64,000 nucleotides of DNA, taken from assembly GCA_029559475.1 (NCBI GenBank), contig JAKQBN010000013.1, positions 1 to 64,000 on the forward strand, in the 5' to 3' direction. The DNA comes from a bacterium (lineage in GTDB: Bacteria; UBA4055). Shown here one piece after another: positions 20,201-27,171 of this stretch. A model generated the notes under the pieces. That model did not search any database. It was not told the origin of the DNA and saw nothing but the letters and a program-made list of their open reading frames with translations. How positions within the stretch are numbered: position 1 is the first letter of the stretch; every line of letters begins with the position of its first letter. Both the position numbers and the translations under genes were made by a program.

Positions 20201-20605
20201 GCCGTCGTAAAGAGCTGACGACATCGCAACTCCCAAATAATTGGCGACTGAACCGAGCCAGATGTTACGGTCCTCGAAAGCGGTTTTCTGCTCTATAAAA
20301 TCCGAAAACTTCATTATTCTCGATCTTGCGATATCGTTGTCGAACAGCCTCTGATAAATAATTACGTACTGGAATGATGAATCTATTCTGACTTCTTCGG
20401 CTACGGTCTTATTTTCAATATCGAAAAGCACCGAGTCTCTTTTAAATTTTGTAAGGAAATTAATTCTGTATTTCGGGAATATTTCCGCCTGATTCGATAT
20501 CGTATCTGGAACAGCTATAGAGAACATTTGAGCAGAAAGCGAAGAGCACAATAAGAGAACCGCCGCAAAGATCAGCTGATAAATATTTAAACCCGTGATC
20601 TTCAA
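14291..20605 (-). CDS. sprA: T9SS outer-membrane translocon SprA (Sov family)
   Basis: At 2104 residues this is the largest protein here. It has a signal peptide (LLLCSSLSA-Q near residue 25), then N-terminal SprA-type sequence (a GSNIGLRVKGSLSISIIGQK-like stretch and repeated KVGSKVEVDIAQNTESFDFENSL-like barrel segments) and throughout alternates aromatic and small residues as expected for a huge beta-barrel, ending in a short strand (KFELRAVLTISGN). In Bacteroidota SprA/Sov forms the 36-stranded pore through which T9SS cargo crosses the outer membrane; those homologues are somewhat longer (about 2400-2500). It overlaps the TPR gene by 4 bp and is followed by xseA. The CTD proteins elsewhere in the window (ends near 721, 37803 and 58150) are its likely cargo. 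Confidence 0.92.
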   Translation of the reverse strand: MKITGLNIYQLIFAAVLLLCSSLSAQMFSIAVPDTISNQAEIFPKYRINFLTKFKRDSVLFDIENKTVAEEVRIDSSFQYVIIYQRLFDNDIARSRIMKFSDFIEQKTAFEDRNIWLGSVANYLGVAMSSALYDGDEIALDIPFKIKSKTFHRVFGGSNIGLRVKGSLSISIIGQKSYTDLPNMENSSFDFTLDQTQNISIRGKVGSKVEVDIAQNTESFDFENSLKITYTGESDEIIQKLEAGNIGLSLPGTRYVSFSGVNKGLFGLKAETKVGKFKSTSIASFEKGQKNQIEVKGGVRKQEKLKNAKDYLRYKYFFIEPLFKANMATEENYWRFIDHRSLISAPYKIQNHTLELYVTRRETGTQAQADIYIDYTKLPNDSIGDYQNLYKSDLFVKLVEEEYYEINYELGYIRLKSFYLSSGDILAVKYVKQSLSDPSDIIEIGKRDSETKLSLQIVGEYGQDWNMPWTELEWKNVYSLDGVDISRDEFKLTIQKNAAGGLRTEEYDKSNVPKPYLYWYEVNNKEVNDEVDLGFLNSANGEFFFPNQTPFMPDDNSIIYTEGLVDTLFTDPQIYTDPFYSASEFVLKFEFSSRSNTYELGFNVLEGSEVVRSGATTLKKDADYIINYNSGQLTIINDRYLTADIEILYESASIFQLDQKMLLGNRIEYTINKNSYIGGTVLYLSEETNEEKVHVGNEPKRNLVLDLNGQTSFNAPYITSAIDWMPLVETDKESKISFEGEIAQIIPDPNPLNAAYIDDFENSRIKKSLGINYSAWSDASYPDDYAPAEFYSQTGEALSLGIPTNYYLKAYSAKDELAFYWYNPKDEDKLTKEEIYLDVSGNEKNDKVNTLNVTFKPTTKNGAVQGSLTDPDDTWGGMMKYLHSSYQDMREVKYIEFLASTNKDIILNIDIGDLNEDVIPNGQLNSEDMIMNGVLDVGDDNEDIGIDMMSGTLDFNALYEYDPESPRDKETYEFYSFDDHPKESADTPTPDSQIDDYWDYIKTEGNGKLDSEDLDGGGNLDTSIRAYRYTVQLKSNPVPEENFVISTEYSPGSNFALYRIPIEKFTSFLNKEPDLSKMKYLKLWVNNSADTVFATKINFVTLDFVGNEWAAKGANKGKIEAKTINNEDDKGRYYSPPGVKKLDDDGFEEPEQSLSLNITLGPYMSQNEYENGRQALITKEIIKGENYLQYEEIKMFIHGGTEADDPDWDETRPLYFIYRFGTDSVNYYEYRSKLVNGWKDEPVNNQMIITLSELTSLKTLRSDQSMPTDSIFLKPHNDEYIKRYIGIRGNPTLQSVKYFSTGVLDSAATELNTEIWINELRLANVVKDPGTAMRAKGRIEFADLASVDAEITKQDQEFHRIEDSRGNGVNQTNLSVNTSMNLDKFAPKKLGLSFPVRYSYANSSSYTKYQGSTDILVDENDIPDSVRTENTRHQYDFSIRKTTKSTNPFVKYTADNLSFSGNASFSEGSNASYISQESESYNYNLAYSLGLPESWFSFSPFFWGKNIAFFKSISDAKLNFFPSSYNFSVQTGQSENRSLSRRNNYTESRSFLLTRNFSTSLTPLPFINSGFNMVLKSDMYKKAVERDSAGADTVVTTYNRDIGDLFSLEFGELTNLESSFNNTLKLNVSKYMNNDFNFKTSYSWSGNLSSRTISNNVKNRYDSKMNSRIKTKEIIQSIQKGTEFLFSKKTAVQQESQELPSDKDKINPNDTLRTSEKKDPATAGGTTRLTRNSIPSGQGNRKSVMGFFKENLSDLSLSYTQGRENSFNDIPSLDQANPAFIFGFANRPEDSEFTSSSWSGSWALNGSTKLGLTKNLSLDGISYQFSRAYRDNNNEGFTGNDSETKFIWPWVTDEEHKKTGATVYLIPNYSIGISGLQELLKAKDQITSISISHAKTGSESSQWYVDGATPGLYLTGIPDLSGSDLKIRSVAYSSGFSPLAGFKLGLKNGFNFSASYNYSFEMKEAYTYTDNEKSIQSGEKKYTRELRVTAGYNQKGGFSVPFNFWPFNGKRLDNDINYNLSMSFNSNNRHIYDIALKEYESLEKGVKSSNFTITPDITYKISRKLNGTASYSYNYNETKSYNAKSVVNTNHKFELRAVLTISGN

Positions 20606-22446
20606 GATATCTGTTTTTCCCTTATTACTTCTCTGATCTCAGCTTTTACCTCGTCTCCGATCCCGCTTTTTAATAAAATCATCAGTACGGAATTTAATTC
20701 CGGATCGGAATCCTTCGATCTGCAGTAATCGGTGAACATCTTAGCAAGATAATTATTTATAAGCCCTGAATCTATCACAGTTTTCATAAGTTTTACTGTT
20801 TCAGTAATATCATTAGTTGCTGTCAGTATGTAAAGACGAGTCTCATAATAGACGGTTTTAACCGCGTCATCAGTTTCTTTCCCGATATCATATTCCGCAT
20901 CAGACAGCTTGTAAGATCTATCGGTCTTGTGCGCGGTCATACTTTTATAAAGTTCAAGAATGTCCTTTTTATCCCTGACAGCTTTTACATCGGAAACCGC
21001 TTTTAATAGATCATTGTCCTGATCGGTTATCACCTGATCTCTGATCATCATGTCTGATTTTTTTATAAACTGGTCAGGATCTCCTTTCAATAACTCAAGA
21101 ACAGCTTCAAGAAATTTCAGGTCGTTCAGCTCGTTTGTGTACCTTTTGTCTTTAGAGATCGTTGCTGTTACCTTTTTCAGAAGCTCTTCCGCCACAATAA
21201 AATCCTTTTTTGCGATCTTGAGTTTTATGTAGTCTTTCCAGTATTGACGGTTCTCATTCGGTGATATAAGTGCTTTGGTATAAAGAGCATCGGCATTATC
21301 AAGACTGTCCAGGCTGTTATGGTAAATTTCAGCGAGCTGAAGGTCTTTATCTTCGAGCCTGCTTTTCTTTAAAACTTTTACAGCCTCATCTGCTTTCCCC
21401 GAGAGAATCAGGCTCTTAATATACAATTCAGTAAAATCATCGGTTCTGTCGCCTGAAAGACCTGCCGCTCTTTCAAAGAATGAGACAGCCTCGGCATATT
21501 TTTTTTCGCTGTATAATCTCACCGCGAAATCGGCAAGAAGCAGCTCTTTACTCCCGCTCTTATCCTTTTGGTCCAGCACCGAAAGAGCTTTTTCATACTT
21601 TCCCTGATTAAAATACAGCTCTGATAACAATTCTGAATTTGAGGGCGTTAACTTTTGTTTTTCCGCAGCTGAGAGAACGCTGTCCTTATATTGAGGGTCA
21701 TCGAAAAGAGCGAACAATTCTGCGGACGGATTTATTGACCGCTGATCATCTGTTCCTGAAGAGCTTTCGTTAACCTCAGCCATTTTAAACAGCTCCGATA
21801 CGGCTCTGGTTATCCTTTCCGTCGAAAGATATATGTAAAAAAGCTCTTCTGAATAAGCGATGCTGCTCTTCGATTCTTTTCTTAGTGAAAGATATAGTTT
21901 TTCGGCTTTTTCGTAGCGGGCGGATTTAAAAAAAATATATGCCTTTATTGAAGATATCAGATCTTTACTGGCCTCGGCTCTGTCGATCTCGTCTATGATC
22001 AGAGATGCCTGATCGTCCCTCTCTGTTCTGAAGAACAGTTCCGCAAGAAGAGCTTTTATCATTAACGGATAAACTCTCTCGGCATCATTTTTATCGATAA
22101 ATCCCGGTTTTGAAGGATATTTGACAGCGGCCTCTTTGAGCCTGACCTCGCACTCCTTGATCCTTCCGGTCCTTATAGCGGCTTCGGTGAACCCCGACAG
22201 CACTCTGAAATCATTATCGTAATTACGCAACAGCTGCAGATACGAATTATATGCGGAAGCGTAATTTCCTTTCTTTTCAAGATCGCTGACGTACGAAAGC
22301 TGCCTTTCTAAAATTTTCAGCTCGTTCTGTCTGACAGATTCAGCTTTCAGAAACGGTTCATTCTTCCTGACCTGCTGCGGTAACGCAGAAATAAAAACGG
22401 TTAGAAAAATTATTATTAAGACCGATCTATTCAAAAAAACACTCAC
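20602..22446 (-). CDS. Periplasmic TPR-repeat protein coupled to sprA
   Basis: A 614-residue protein with a signal peptide (hydrophobic residues 8-23, cleavage near ALP-QQ). The rest is almost entirely helical repeats with tetratricopeptide character: units such as GNYASAYNSYLQLLRNYD, ARYEKAEKLYLSLRKES, GKYEKALSVLDQKD and KKYAEAVSFFERAAG recur along the chain. TPR arrays bind partner proteins. The ATGA overlap with sprA implies coupled translation, so a role as a periplasmic assembly or docking factor for the translocon is a reasonable inference, but no known T9SS component (SprE, PorW and similar) can be assigned with confidence, although SprE/PorW are also TPR proteins. Confidence 0.8.
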   Translation of the reverse strand: MSVFLNRSVLIIIFLTVFISALPQQVRKNEPFLKAESVRQNELKILERQLSYVSDLEKKGNYASAYNSYLQLLRNYDNDFRVLSGFTEAAIRTGRIKECEVRLKEAAVKYPSKPGFIDKNDAERVYPLMIKALLAELFFRTERDDQASLIIDEIDRAEASKDLISSIKAYIFFKSARYEKAEKLYLSLRKESKSSIAYSEELFYIYLSTERITRAVSELFKMAEVNESSSGTDDQRSINPSAELFALFDDPQYKDSVLSAAEKQKLTPSNSELLSELYFNQGKYEKALSVLDQKDKSGSKELLLADFAVRLYSEKKYAEAVSFFERAAGLSGDRTDDFTELYIKSLILSGKADEAVKVLKKSRLEDKDLQLAEIYHNSLDSLDNADALYTKALISPNENRQYWKDYIKLKIAKKDFIVAEELLKKVTATISKDKRYTNELNDLKFLEAVLELLKGDPDQFIKKSDMMIRDQVITDQDNDLLKAVSDVKAVRDKKDILELYKSMTAHKTDRSYKLSDAEYDIGKETDDAVKTVYYETRLYILTATNDITETVKLMKTVIDSGLINNYLAKMFTDYCRSKDSDPELNSVLMILLKSGIGDEVKAEIREVIREKQIS

Positions 22447-22491
22447 ACTTCTTTTATTAATCTGATTTAAACTTATAATATACTTTAATTT

Positions 22492-23244
22492 TCATACATT
22501 GTTCAAATTATTACCGACCAGCCTTTTTTCCGTTCTGTTAAGAAGGTAACGTGTCATCAGTAAGAATACGAACGCTGAAATGATAAGCACAAAGCTCTCC
22601 CTGTTGGGATATTCCCGAGTAAATCCTGCTGAAAAGCTGTAATAAAATCCAAGCATCCTCGAATATCCCATAAATGATATTAGGACGAATAATGATACAA
22701 AGAACATCAGTCCTGTAATTCTTTTAACGTCCGGCTGAAAGTCATTTTCCGGATCAAAGAAATTGACTGCGAATGAAACAGAAAAAAATGAAAGGGCCGG
22801 TATCGTAAAGATCATGTAAAAAGCCGTAGCTGCTAAAAAGCTCATATCGTAAAATGAGTCGAGCCCGCAGAAATAAACTGCGGAAAAAAGGAAAGGAACT
22901 GCCGTGACAATTGCTAATATTGATGCTGAGTAAGCTTTGCTTCTTACAAAAACGCTCTCTCCGAATGGTAAAAGTTTCGCGAGCGTAAAATTATTCTTTT
23001 CTTTCGGAAGAGAAAAAGAGAGAACGAGTATTATCGAAGTGATAACGGGAAAATACGATACTAGCATAAAGCTCTGCATATAAGTGAAATGCGAGGAGAT
23101 CCTGCTTTTTCCCGGAATAACTGTATCTTTGCCAAGATAAGCGATCAAAAAGATCTCTAGAATAAAGATCGCAATAACTGCATACACGGCACTTCTGCTG
23201 CAAAAAATCAGTTTTATATCTTTCTTCAGAACTTTCAGGCTCAT
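22492..23244 (-). CDS. ABC transporter permease (ABC-2 type)
   Basis: Six hydrophobic segments in 250 residues with an ABC-2 layout: one near the N-terminus after a short basic helix, a long periplasmic loop (GKDTVIPGKSRISSHF), then a conserved cytoplasmic charged loop SLPKEKNNFTLAKLLPFGE, in the position where ABC-2 permeases carry the coupling sequence, and four more. The ATG follows the stop of the ATPase gene directly (TAAATG), so the two form one exporter. The substrate is unknown. Its place in the sprA operon recalls GldF, the permease of the GldAFG ABC complex needed for gliding in Flavobacterium, but similarity of sequence has not been shown. Confidence 0.85.
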   Translation of the reverse strand: MSLKVLKKDIKLIFCSRSAVYAVIAIFILEIFLIAYLGKDTVIPGKSRISSHFTYMQSFMLVSYFPVITSIILVLSFSLPKEKNNFTLAKLLPFGESVFVRSKAYSASILAIVTAVPFLFSAVYFCGLDSFYDMSFLAATAFYMIFTIPALSFFSVSFAVNFFDPENDFQPDVKRITGLMFFVSLFVLISFMGYSRMLGFYYSFSAGFTREYPNRESFVLIISAFVFLLMTRYLLNRTEKRLVGNNLNNV

Positions 23245-23874
23245 TTATTCAATTTTCCCTTTTGAAATTACAGCCTGAACATCAGTTATATTCTCAAGAT
23301 AGCCTTTATGAGAAGATGCAGCTATGACAGACACATCGATACCGGCAAGATCCCTCAGAAGTTTATTAATTCTGAACACATCATCATCGCCCATTCCGTT
23401 GAACGGCTCGTCAATAATGAAAAGAGACGGTGAATGGATCAGCCCGGTAAAGAACTTCACTGTCTGCAGCTGTCCAGAAGTCAATGAAAATATTTTCTTA
23501 GACCACATATCGCTCATGTCAAAATAATTCGAGAACCATTCGGATTTGATCTTTAATTCCGGTTCCGGAACTTTGTACTGATCCAGAAGCAGAAGCGACA
23601 TCTCTTTTACGGTTAATTCCCGGTAAAGAATGTTGTCGAAAGGCACGTAACCTATTTTCTTTCTGTATGTGTTCCTCAGTTCGGTGATTCCTATTTCGAT
23701 CGAGCCTGAATAATTTTTAATAATGCCTGAAAGAATTTGGGTAAACAGAGTCTTTCCCGAAGCTGATCCGCCATAGATCCCGAGACGTTTTCCGGATTCG
23801 GCGTTAAGGTTCATGCATTCAACTGAAAATCCGCTTTTTTTCTCTATATATTTCAGGTTTCGTATTTTAATCAT
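23245..23874 (-). CDS. ABC transporter ATP-binding protein
   Basis: A compact 209-residue ATPase. Walker A is GGSASGKT (residues ~35-42), the signature loop is degenerate LTSGQLQ instead of LSGGQ, and Walker B is SLFIIDEPFNGM. A switch-region His follows near SSHKGYL. The shortened length and altered signature suggest a specialised exporter. The start overlaps the S4 gene by 8 bp and the stop abuts the permease start, so S4, ATPase and permease are translated together. Substrate unknown. Confidence 0.9.
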   Translation of the reverse strand: MIKIRNLKYIEKKSGFSVECMNLNAESGKRLGIYGGSASGKTLFTQILSGIIKNYSGSIEIGITELRNTYRKKIGYVPFDNILYRELTVKEMSLLLLDQYKVPEPELKIKSEWFSNYFDMSDMWSKKIFSLTSGQLQTVKFFTGLIHSPSLFIIDEPFNGMGDDDVFRINKLLRDLAGIDVSVIAASSHKGYLENITDVQAVISKGKIE

Positions 23875-24274
23875 TAGTCATATACTTATACTTATTCAGG
23901 ATCCTTCTGTCTTTCTTTGTAGGTCTCCCCTTATGCTTCATTTCTTCCTGATTCTGCCTGTCCTGCTCTTCGATTATCTTCATCAGCTCGTTCATTTCTT
24001 TCGGAGGTTCGGGTTTATTCACTGCCTCGTATAATCCTCTGGCATCTTCTTTTGACACGGATTTGTCCGTTATCTTTTTTACTATGAACTTCAGATAACT
24101 GTTATCGTGTTTGACAGTCAGTTCATCACCCGTTTTAATAAGCTTTGCCGGTTTGACTCTTTCACCGTTCACTCTTACTTTGCCGCTCTCGACCGCTTCA
24201 GCTGCCAGTTCTCTCTGCTTATAGAACCTGGCGACTTTAAGCCATTTGTCTATTCTTATGCTTGCTTCTTCCAT
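23867..24274 (-). CDS. S4-domain RNA-binding protein (Hsp15-like)
   Basis: The first ~60 residues are an S4 RNA-binding fold: RIDKWLKVARFYKQRELAAEAVESGKV then VNGERVKPAKLIKTGDEL. This is the pattern of Hsp15 (HslR) and RqcP, which bind the large ribosomal subunit carrying stalled peptidyl-tRNA. The C-terminal half is charged with a basic tail (KGRPTKKDRRILNKYK), also seen in Hsp15-like proteins. Length 135 residues fits. It lies 4 bp after the M42 peptidase gene and overlaps the ABC ATPase gene by 8 bp. A ribosome-rescue role is inferred from the family. Confidence 0.85.
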   Translation of the reverse strand: MEEASIRIDKWLKVARFYKQRELAAEAVESGKVRVNGERVKPAKLIKTGDELTVKHDNSYLKFIVKKITDKSVSKEDARGLYEAVNKPEPPKEMNELMKIIEEQDRQNQEEMKHKGRPTKKDRRILNKYKYMTND

Positions 24275-24278
24275 AAAA

Positions 24279-25334
24279 TTATTCCAGCGGTTTAAAATTC
24301 TCTTTTCCGGTCAGTGAAAGAATGAACCGGCAGATCAGGTCTATGGTTTTTTCTATATCGCTGTAGCTTGCAGTTTCAACCGGAGAATGCATATATCTGA
24401 GAGGGAGAGAAACTAATGCGACCGGAACCCCCCTGTTCGTAAATCTGATTCTGTCGGCATCTGTACCGGTGATCTTCGGAGTAAGCTCTATCTGAACATC
24501 ACATTTTATTTCTTCAGCGGCCTTAAAAAGTAGGCTGTTGATCTTTTTGTTTATCGGTGACCCTTTAGCCAGAACAGGTCCGCCGCCTATCTTATATTCG
24601 CCGTACTTTGAAGTATTGACTCCAGGATAATCAGTCGCAAAAGTAACATCGCAGACAATGGCCATTGACGGTTCTATTCCCGCCGCCGCGAAATACGCTC
24701 CCTGAAGTCCTATCTCTTCGCTTGTCGTGCTGACGGAATATACTCCTGCGTTAAACTTTTTACCCGAAAGCTTTTTTATGACTTCGGCAACAATAAAGCA
24801 GCCCGTTTTGTCGTCAAGCCCTTTTGATGAAATTTTACCGTTAAAGAGTTCCATCGGTTCAGTATAATAGACCGCGAAATCTCCGGTCCTGACTTTTTTT
24901 AAAGCTTCTTTCCTGTCTTTGAAGCCGCAGTCAATATAAAGGTCTTCATATTCAAATTTTTCTTTAAGACCGCCGTGATGTTCTGCGTTTACTCCTATAA
25001 CTCCTTTTATCTTTTCTTTTTCGCCGAGAATTTCAACTTTCAGACCGGAAGCGATTTTATGGCTGATCCCGCCCACAGGCCCAAAATAAATGAAGCCGTT
25101 ATCGTCTATTCTGTTGATTATAAAACCTATCTCGTCGCAGTGACCAGCAAGAAGTACTTTCATCTTCGCGCCGGGATTTAAGATCGCGATCGCGTTACCG
25201 CCTATGTCAGTTTCAACTCTGTCGGCGAAATTTTTAACATATGACATCCATTTTCTCTGAATGTCATTCTCGTAGCCCGAAGGCGACGGAGTATTAAGAA
25301 GTTCTAAGAGGAACTTTTTTGAGTTTTTATCCAT
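24279..25334 (-). CDS. M42 family metallo-aminopeptidase
   Basis: M42 enzymes (glutamyl aminopeptidase/TET, FrvX) are di-metal exopeptidases forming tetrahedral dodecamers that trim peptides in the cytoplasm. The metal and catalytic residues are all visible in order: GHCDEIG near 69 (first His, Asp), KGLDDKTG (bridging Asp), TSEEIGLQGA (catalytic Glu and metal Glu), CDVTFATD (metal Asp) and YMHSPVE (last His). Length 351 residues is typical. AAGGAG lies before the ATG. It is the first gene after the promoter at 25365-25393 and so heads the seven-gene run ending with xseA. Activity on peptides would suit a peptide-using metabolism. Confidence 0.92.
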   Translation of the reverse strand: MDKNSKKFLLELLNTPSPSGYENDIQRKWMSYVKNFADRVETDIGGNAIAILNPGAKMKVLLAGHCDEIGFIINRIDDNGFIYFGPVGGISHKIASGLKVEILGEKEKIKGVIGVNAEHHGGLKEKFEYEDLYIDCGFKDRKEALKKVRTGDFAVYYTEPMELFNGKISSKGLDDKTGCFIVAEVIKKLSGKKFNAGVYSVSTTSEEIGLQGAYFAAAGIEPSMAIVCDVTFATDYPGVNTSKYGEYKIGGGPVLAKGSPINKKINSLLFKAAEEIKCDVQIELTPKITGTDADRIRFTNRGVPVALVSLPLRYMHSPVETASYSDIEKTIDLICRFILSLTGKENFKPLE

Positions 25335-25364
25335 AGCCGCAACTCCTTCTTTATTAAAATACGA

Positions 25365-25393
25365 AATATATTTGAAATTATCGGTTTCTGCAA
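25365..25393 (-). promoter_or_regulatory. Promoter of the M42-to-xseA operon
   Basis: Minus strand: TTGCAG (25393-25388), 17 bp, TATATT (25370-25365), 31 bp before the M42 start and just downstream of the gdhA terminator. It is the only good candidate for the sprA operon. Confidence 0.55.
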
Positions 25394-25397
25394 ATAG

Positions 25398-25423
25398 AAA
25401 AAGGCTCAGTTTTGAGCCTTTTT
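25398..25423 (-). terminator. Terminator of gdhA
   Basis: Perfect 11-bp stem AAAAAGGCTCA / TGAGCCTTTTT with loop GTTT, 26 bp downstream of the gdhA stop. It separates gdhA from the M42-sprA operon. Confidence 0.9.
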
Positions 25424-25448
25424 CTTTTGTATGTGATAAAATCCGATC

Positions 25449-26789
25449 CTAGTAACCGAGGTCGATCATTGCATCCGCTACTTTTTTGAAGCCGGCGATG
25501 TTGGATCCTTTTACATAGTTTACAAAACCTTTTTTGTCTTTTCCGTATTTAACGCCTGCGTCATGAATATTTTTCATGATAGTTTTAAGCTTGGCATCAA
25601 CTTCTTCTTTAGACCATGCTAATTTCATAGAGTTCTGGCTCATTTCAAGTCCTGAAGTAGCTACTCCGCCGGCATTAGCTGCTTTACCGGGTGCGAAAGC
25701 GATCTGCTCGTGTATGAAATATTCGACCGCGTCTGCAGTACAGCCCATATTAGATGTTTCAACTACATATTTACATCCGTTTTTAACCAGCTTTTTCGCA
25801 TCGTCGAGGTTCAGCTCGTTCTGAATTGCGCACGGGAAAGCCATATCGCATTTTACTTCCCATGGTTTTTTGCCTGCGAAGAATTTTGCGCCCGGGAATT
25901 TCTTAGCGTAAGGAGCAACAACGTCGTTATTCGATGCTCTTAACTCAAGCAGGTAATCGAATTTTGCCTGTGTGTTAACTCCATCCTTGTCGTAAATATA
26001 CCCGTCAGGTCCGGAGATCGTAACTACCGTACCACCAAGTTCAGTGGCTTTTATTACAGTACCCCAGGTTACGTTGCCGAAACCTGAACATGCTATTGTT
26101 TTACCTTTCATTTTATCTTTTTTGTATTTGAGCATTTCGTCAGCATAGTATACCGATCCGAATCCTGTTGCTTCGGGTCTGATCAGCGATCCGCCCCAGT
26201 TAAGACCTTTACCTGTTAAAACGCCTGTGTTCTCATCTCTTAACCTTTTGTACTGGCCGTACATGAAACCGATTTCTCTTCCGCCGACACCAATGTCTCC
26301 TGCGGGAACGTCAGTTTCCGGTCCGATATATTTCTGAAGTTCTGTCATGAACGAACGGCAGAATCTTAATACTTCATTGTCTGATTTGCCTTTAGGATTG
26401 AAATCGGAACCGCCTTTACCTCCGCCCATGGGAAGAGTTGTAAGACTGTTCTTGAACATCTGCTCGAATCCGAGGAATTTCAGTCCGCCGAGAGTTACGC
26501 TCGGATGGAATCTTAAACCGCCTTTATACGGGCCGATAGCGTTGTTGAACTGAACTCTGTAGCCTTTGTTGACCTGAACCTCGCCCTTATCGTCTTCCCA
26601 CTCTACTTTGAACATGAACACTCTGTCCGGTTCTGTGATCCTGTCGAGTATTTTGGCTTTCAGATAACGCGGGTTTTCGTTGACCATGTCAATAACTGAT
26701 TCGACAACCTCTTTTGCAGCCTGAATGAATTCGGGTTGAGCCGGGTTTTTTCTCTCTAGTTCCGCCATGAATTCTTTTAGTTTGTACAT
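25449..26789 (-). CDS. gdhA: Glutamate dehydrogenase, hexameric type
   Basis: GDH interconverts glutamate and 2-oxoglutarate plus ammonia. The 446-residue length and sequence match the hexameric bacterial class. Visible signatures are YRVQFNNAIGPYKGGLRFHP (substrate site), LPMGGGKGGSDFNPKGKS (catalytic Lys region), PAGDIGVGGREIGFMYGQYKRL and the Rossmann motif ACSGFGNVTWGTV (residues ~232-244). This subclass is usually NADP-dependent, but the cofactor cannot be settled from motifs. GAGG lies 6 nt before the ATG; a strong promoter (26861-26889) and a terminator flank it, so it is monocistronic. Confidence 0.96.
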   Translation of the reverse strand: MYKLKEFMAELERKNPAQPEFIQAAKEVVESVIDMVNENPRYLKAKILDRITEPDRVFMFKVEWEDDKGEVQVNKGYRVQFNNAIGPYKGGLRFHPSVTLGGLKFLGFEQMFKNSLTTLPMGGGKGGSDFNPKGKSDNEVLRFCRSFMTELQKYIGPETDVPAGDIGVGGREIGFMYGQYKRLRDENTGVLTGKGLNWGGSLIRPEATGFGSVYYADEMLKYKKDKMKGKTIACSGFGNVTWGTVIKATELGGTVVTISGPDGYIYDKDGVNTQAKFDYLLELRASNNDVVAPYAKKFPGAKFFAGKKPWEVKCDMAFPCAIQNELNLDDAKKLVKNGCKYVVETSNMGCTADAVEYFIHEQIAFAPGKAANAGGVATSGLEMSQNSMKLAWSKEEVDAKLKTIMKNIHDAGVKYGKDKKGFVNYVKGSNIAGFKKVADAMIDLGY

Positions 26790-26819
26790 TTTTTCCTCGC
26801 ATGTTTTATTTCTTTTATA

Positions 26820-26844
26820 GTATTGTTACTTTTTTTCACAATAC
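26820..26844 (-). promoter_or_regulatory. Inverted repeat in gdhA leader
   Basis: Seven-bp arms GTATTGT / ACAATAC separated by 11 bp lie between the gdhA promoter and its Shine-Dalgarno. It could be an operator or an RNA hairpin; no known binding motif is recognised. Confidence 0.3.
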
Positions 26845-26860
26845 CACGCATTTTGTCACA

Positions 26861-26889
26861 AATATATATATAGTCTATATATCGGTCAA
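26861..26889 (-). promoter_or_regulatory. Strong sigma-70-type promoter of gdhA
   Basis: Minus strand: TTGACC (26889-26884), 17 bp, TATATT (26866-26861). Each hexamer matches consensus at five of six positions; the expected transcript has a leader of about 65 nt. Confidence 0.7.
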
Positions 26890-26924
26890 GAGAAATTTTA
26901 ACAATCTTTTTTATATAAAATGAA

Positions 26925-26947
26925 AAGGAGCGCACAAAGCGCTCCTT
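26925..26947 (-). terminator. Terminator after tRNA-Leu
   Basis: Perfect 9-bp stem AAGGAGCGC / GCGCTCCTT with a 5-nt loop, immediately downstream of the tRNA 3' end and followed on the minus strand by TTTTCATTTTAT. Confidence 0.75.
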
Positions 26948-26950
26948 GAA

Positions 26951-27032
26951 TGCGGATAGAGGGATTTGAACCCCCACACCGTAAGGCACCAGATCCTAAG
27001 TCTGGCGTGTCTGCCAGTTCCACCATACCCGC
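26951..27032 (-). tRNA. tRNA-Leu (anticodon UAG)
   Basis: The 82-nt minus-strand sequence folds as a class II tRNA: acceptor GCGGGTA pairs with TATCCGC, the anticodon stem CCAGA/TCTGG encloses CTTAGGA (anticodon TAG, reading CUA/CUG), a variable arm is present and the T-loop is TTCAAAT. The CCA end is not encoded. A hairpin terminator follows directly. Confidence 0.95.
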
Positions 27033-27103
27033 AAAACAGCGCAAATATAGTTATTCACGTTTTCATTGTCAAGCAATTTTTTGACAGAAATATTAAATTG
27101 CAT

Positions 27104-27131
27104 TTGCTGTTTTTATAGTTTAAATTATACT
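27104..27131 (+). promoter_or_regulatory. Promoter of the carboxyltransferase operon
   Basis: TTGCTG (27104-27109), 16 bp, TATACT (27126-27131), about 40 bp before the start codon. A second consensus -35 (TTGACA, 27081-27086) lies upstream without a good -10. Confidence 0.45.
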
Positions 27132-27171
27132 GCCGTTAACCGGTATTGTTTAAATTGAGACGGAGGAATTA

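Noticed and set aside
26777-26989. Open frame of 70 codons on the minus strand upstream of gdhA
   Set aside because: It runs through the tRNA-Leu terminator and part of the tRNA and covers the gdhA promoter; chance frame.
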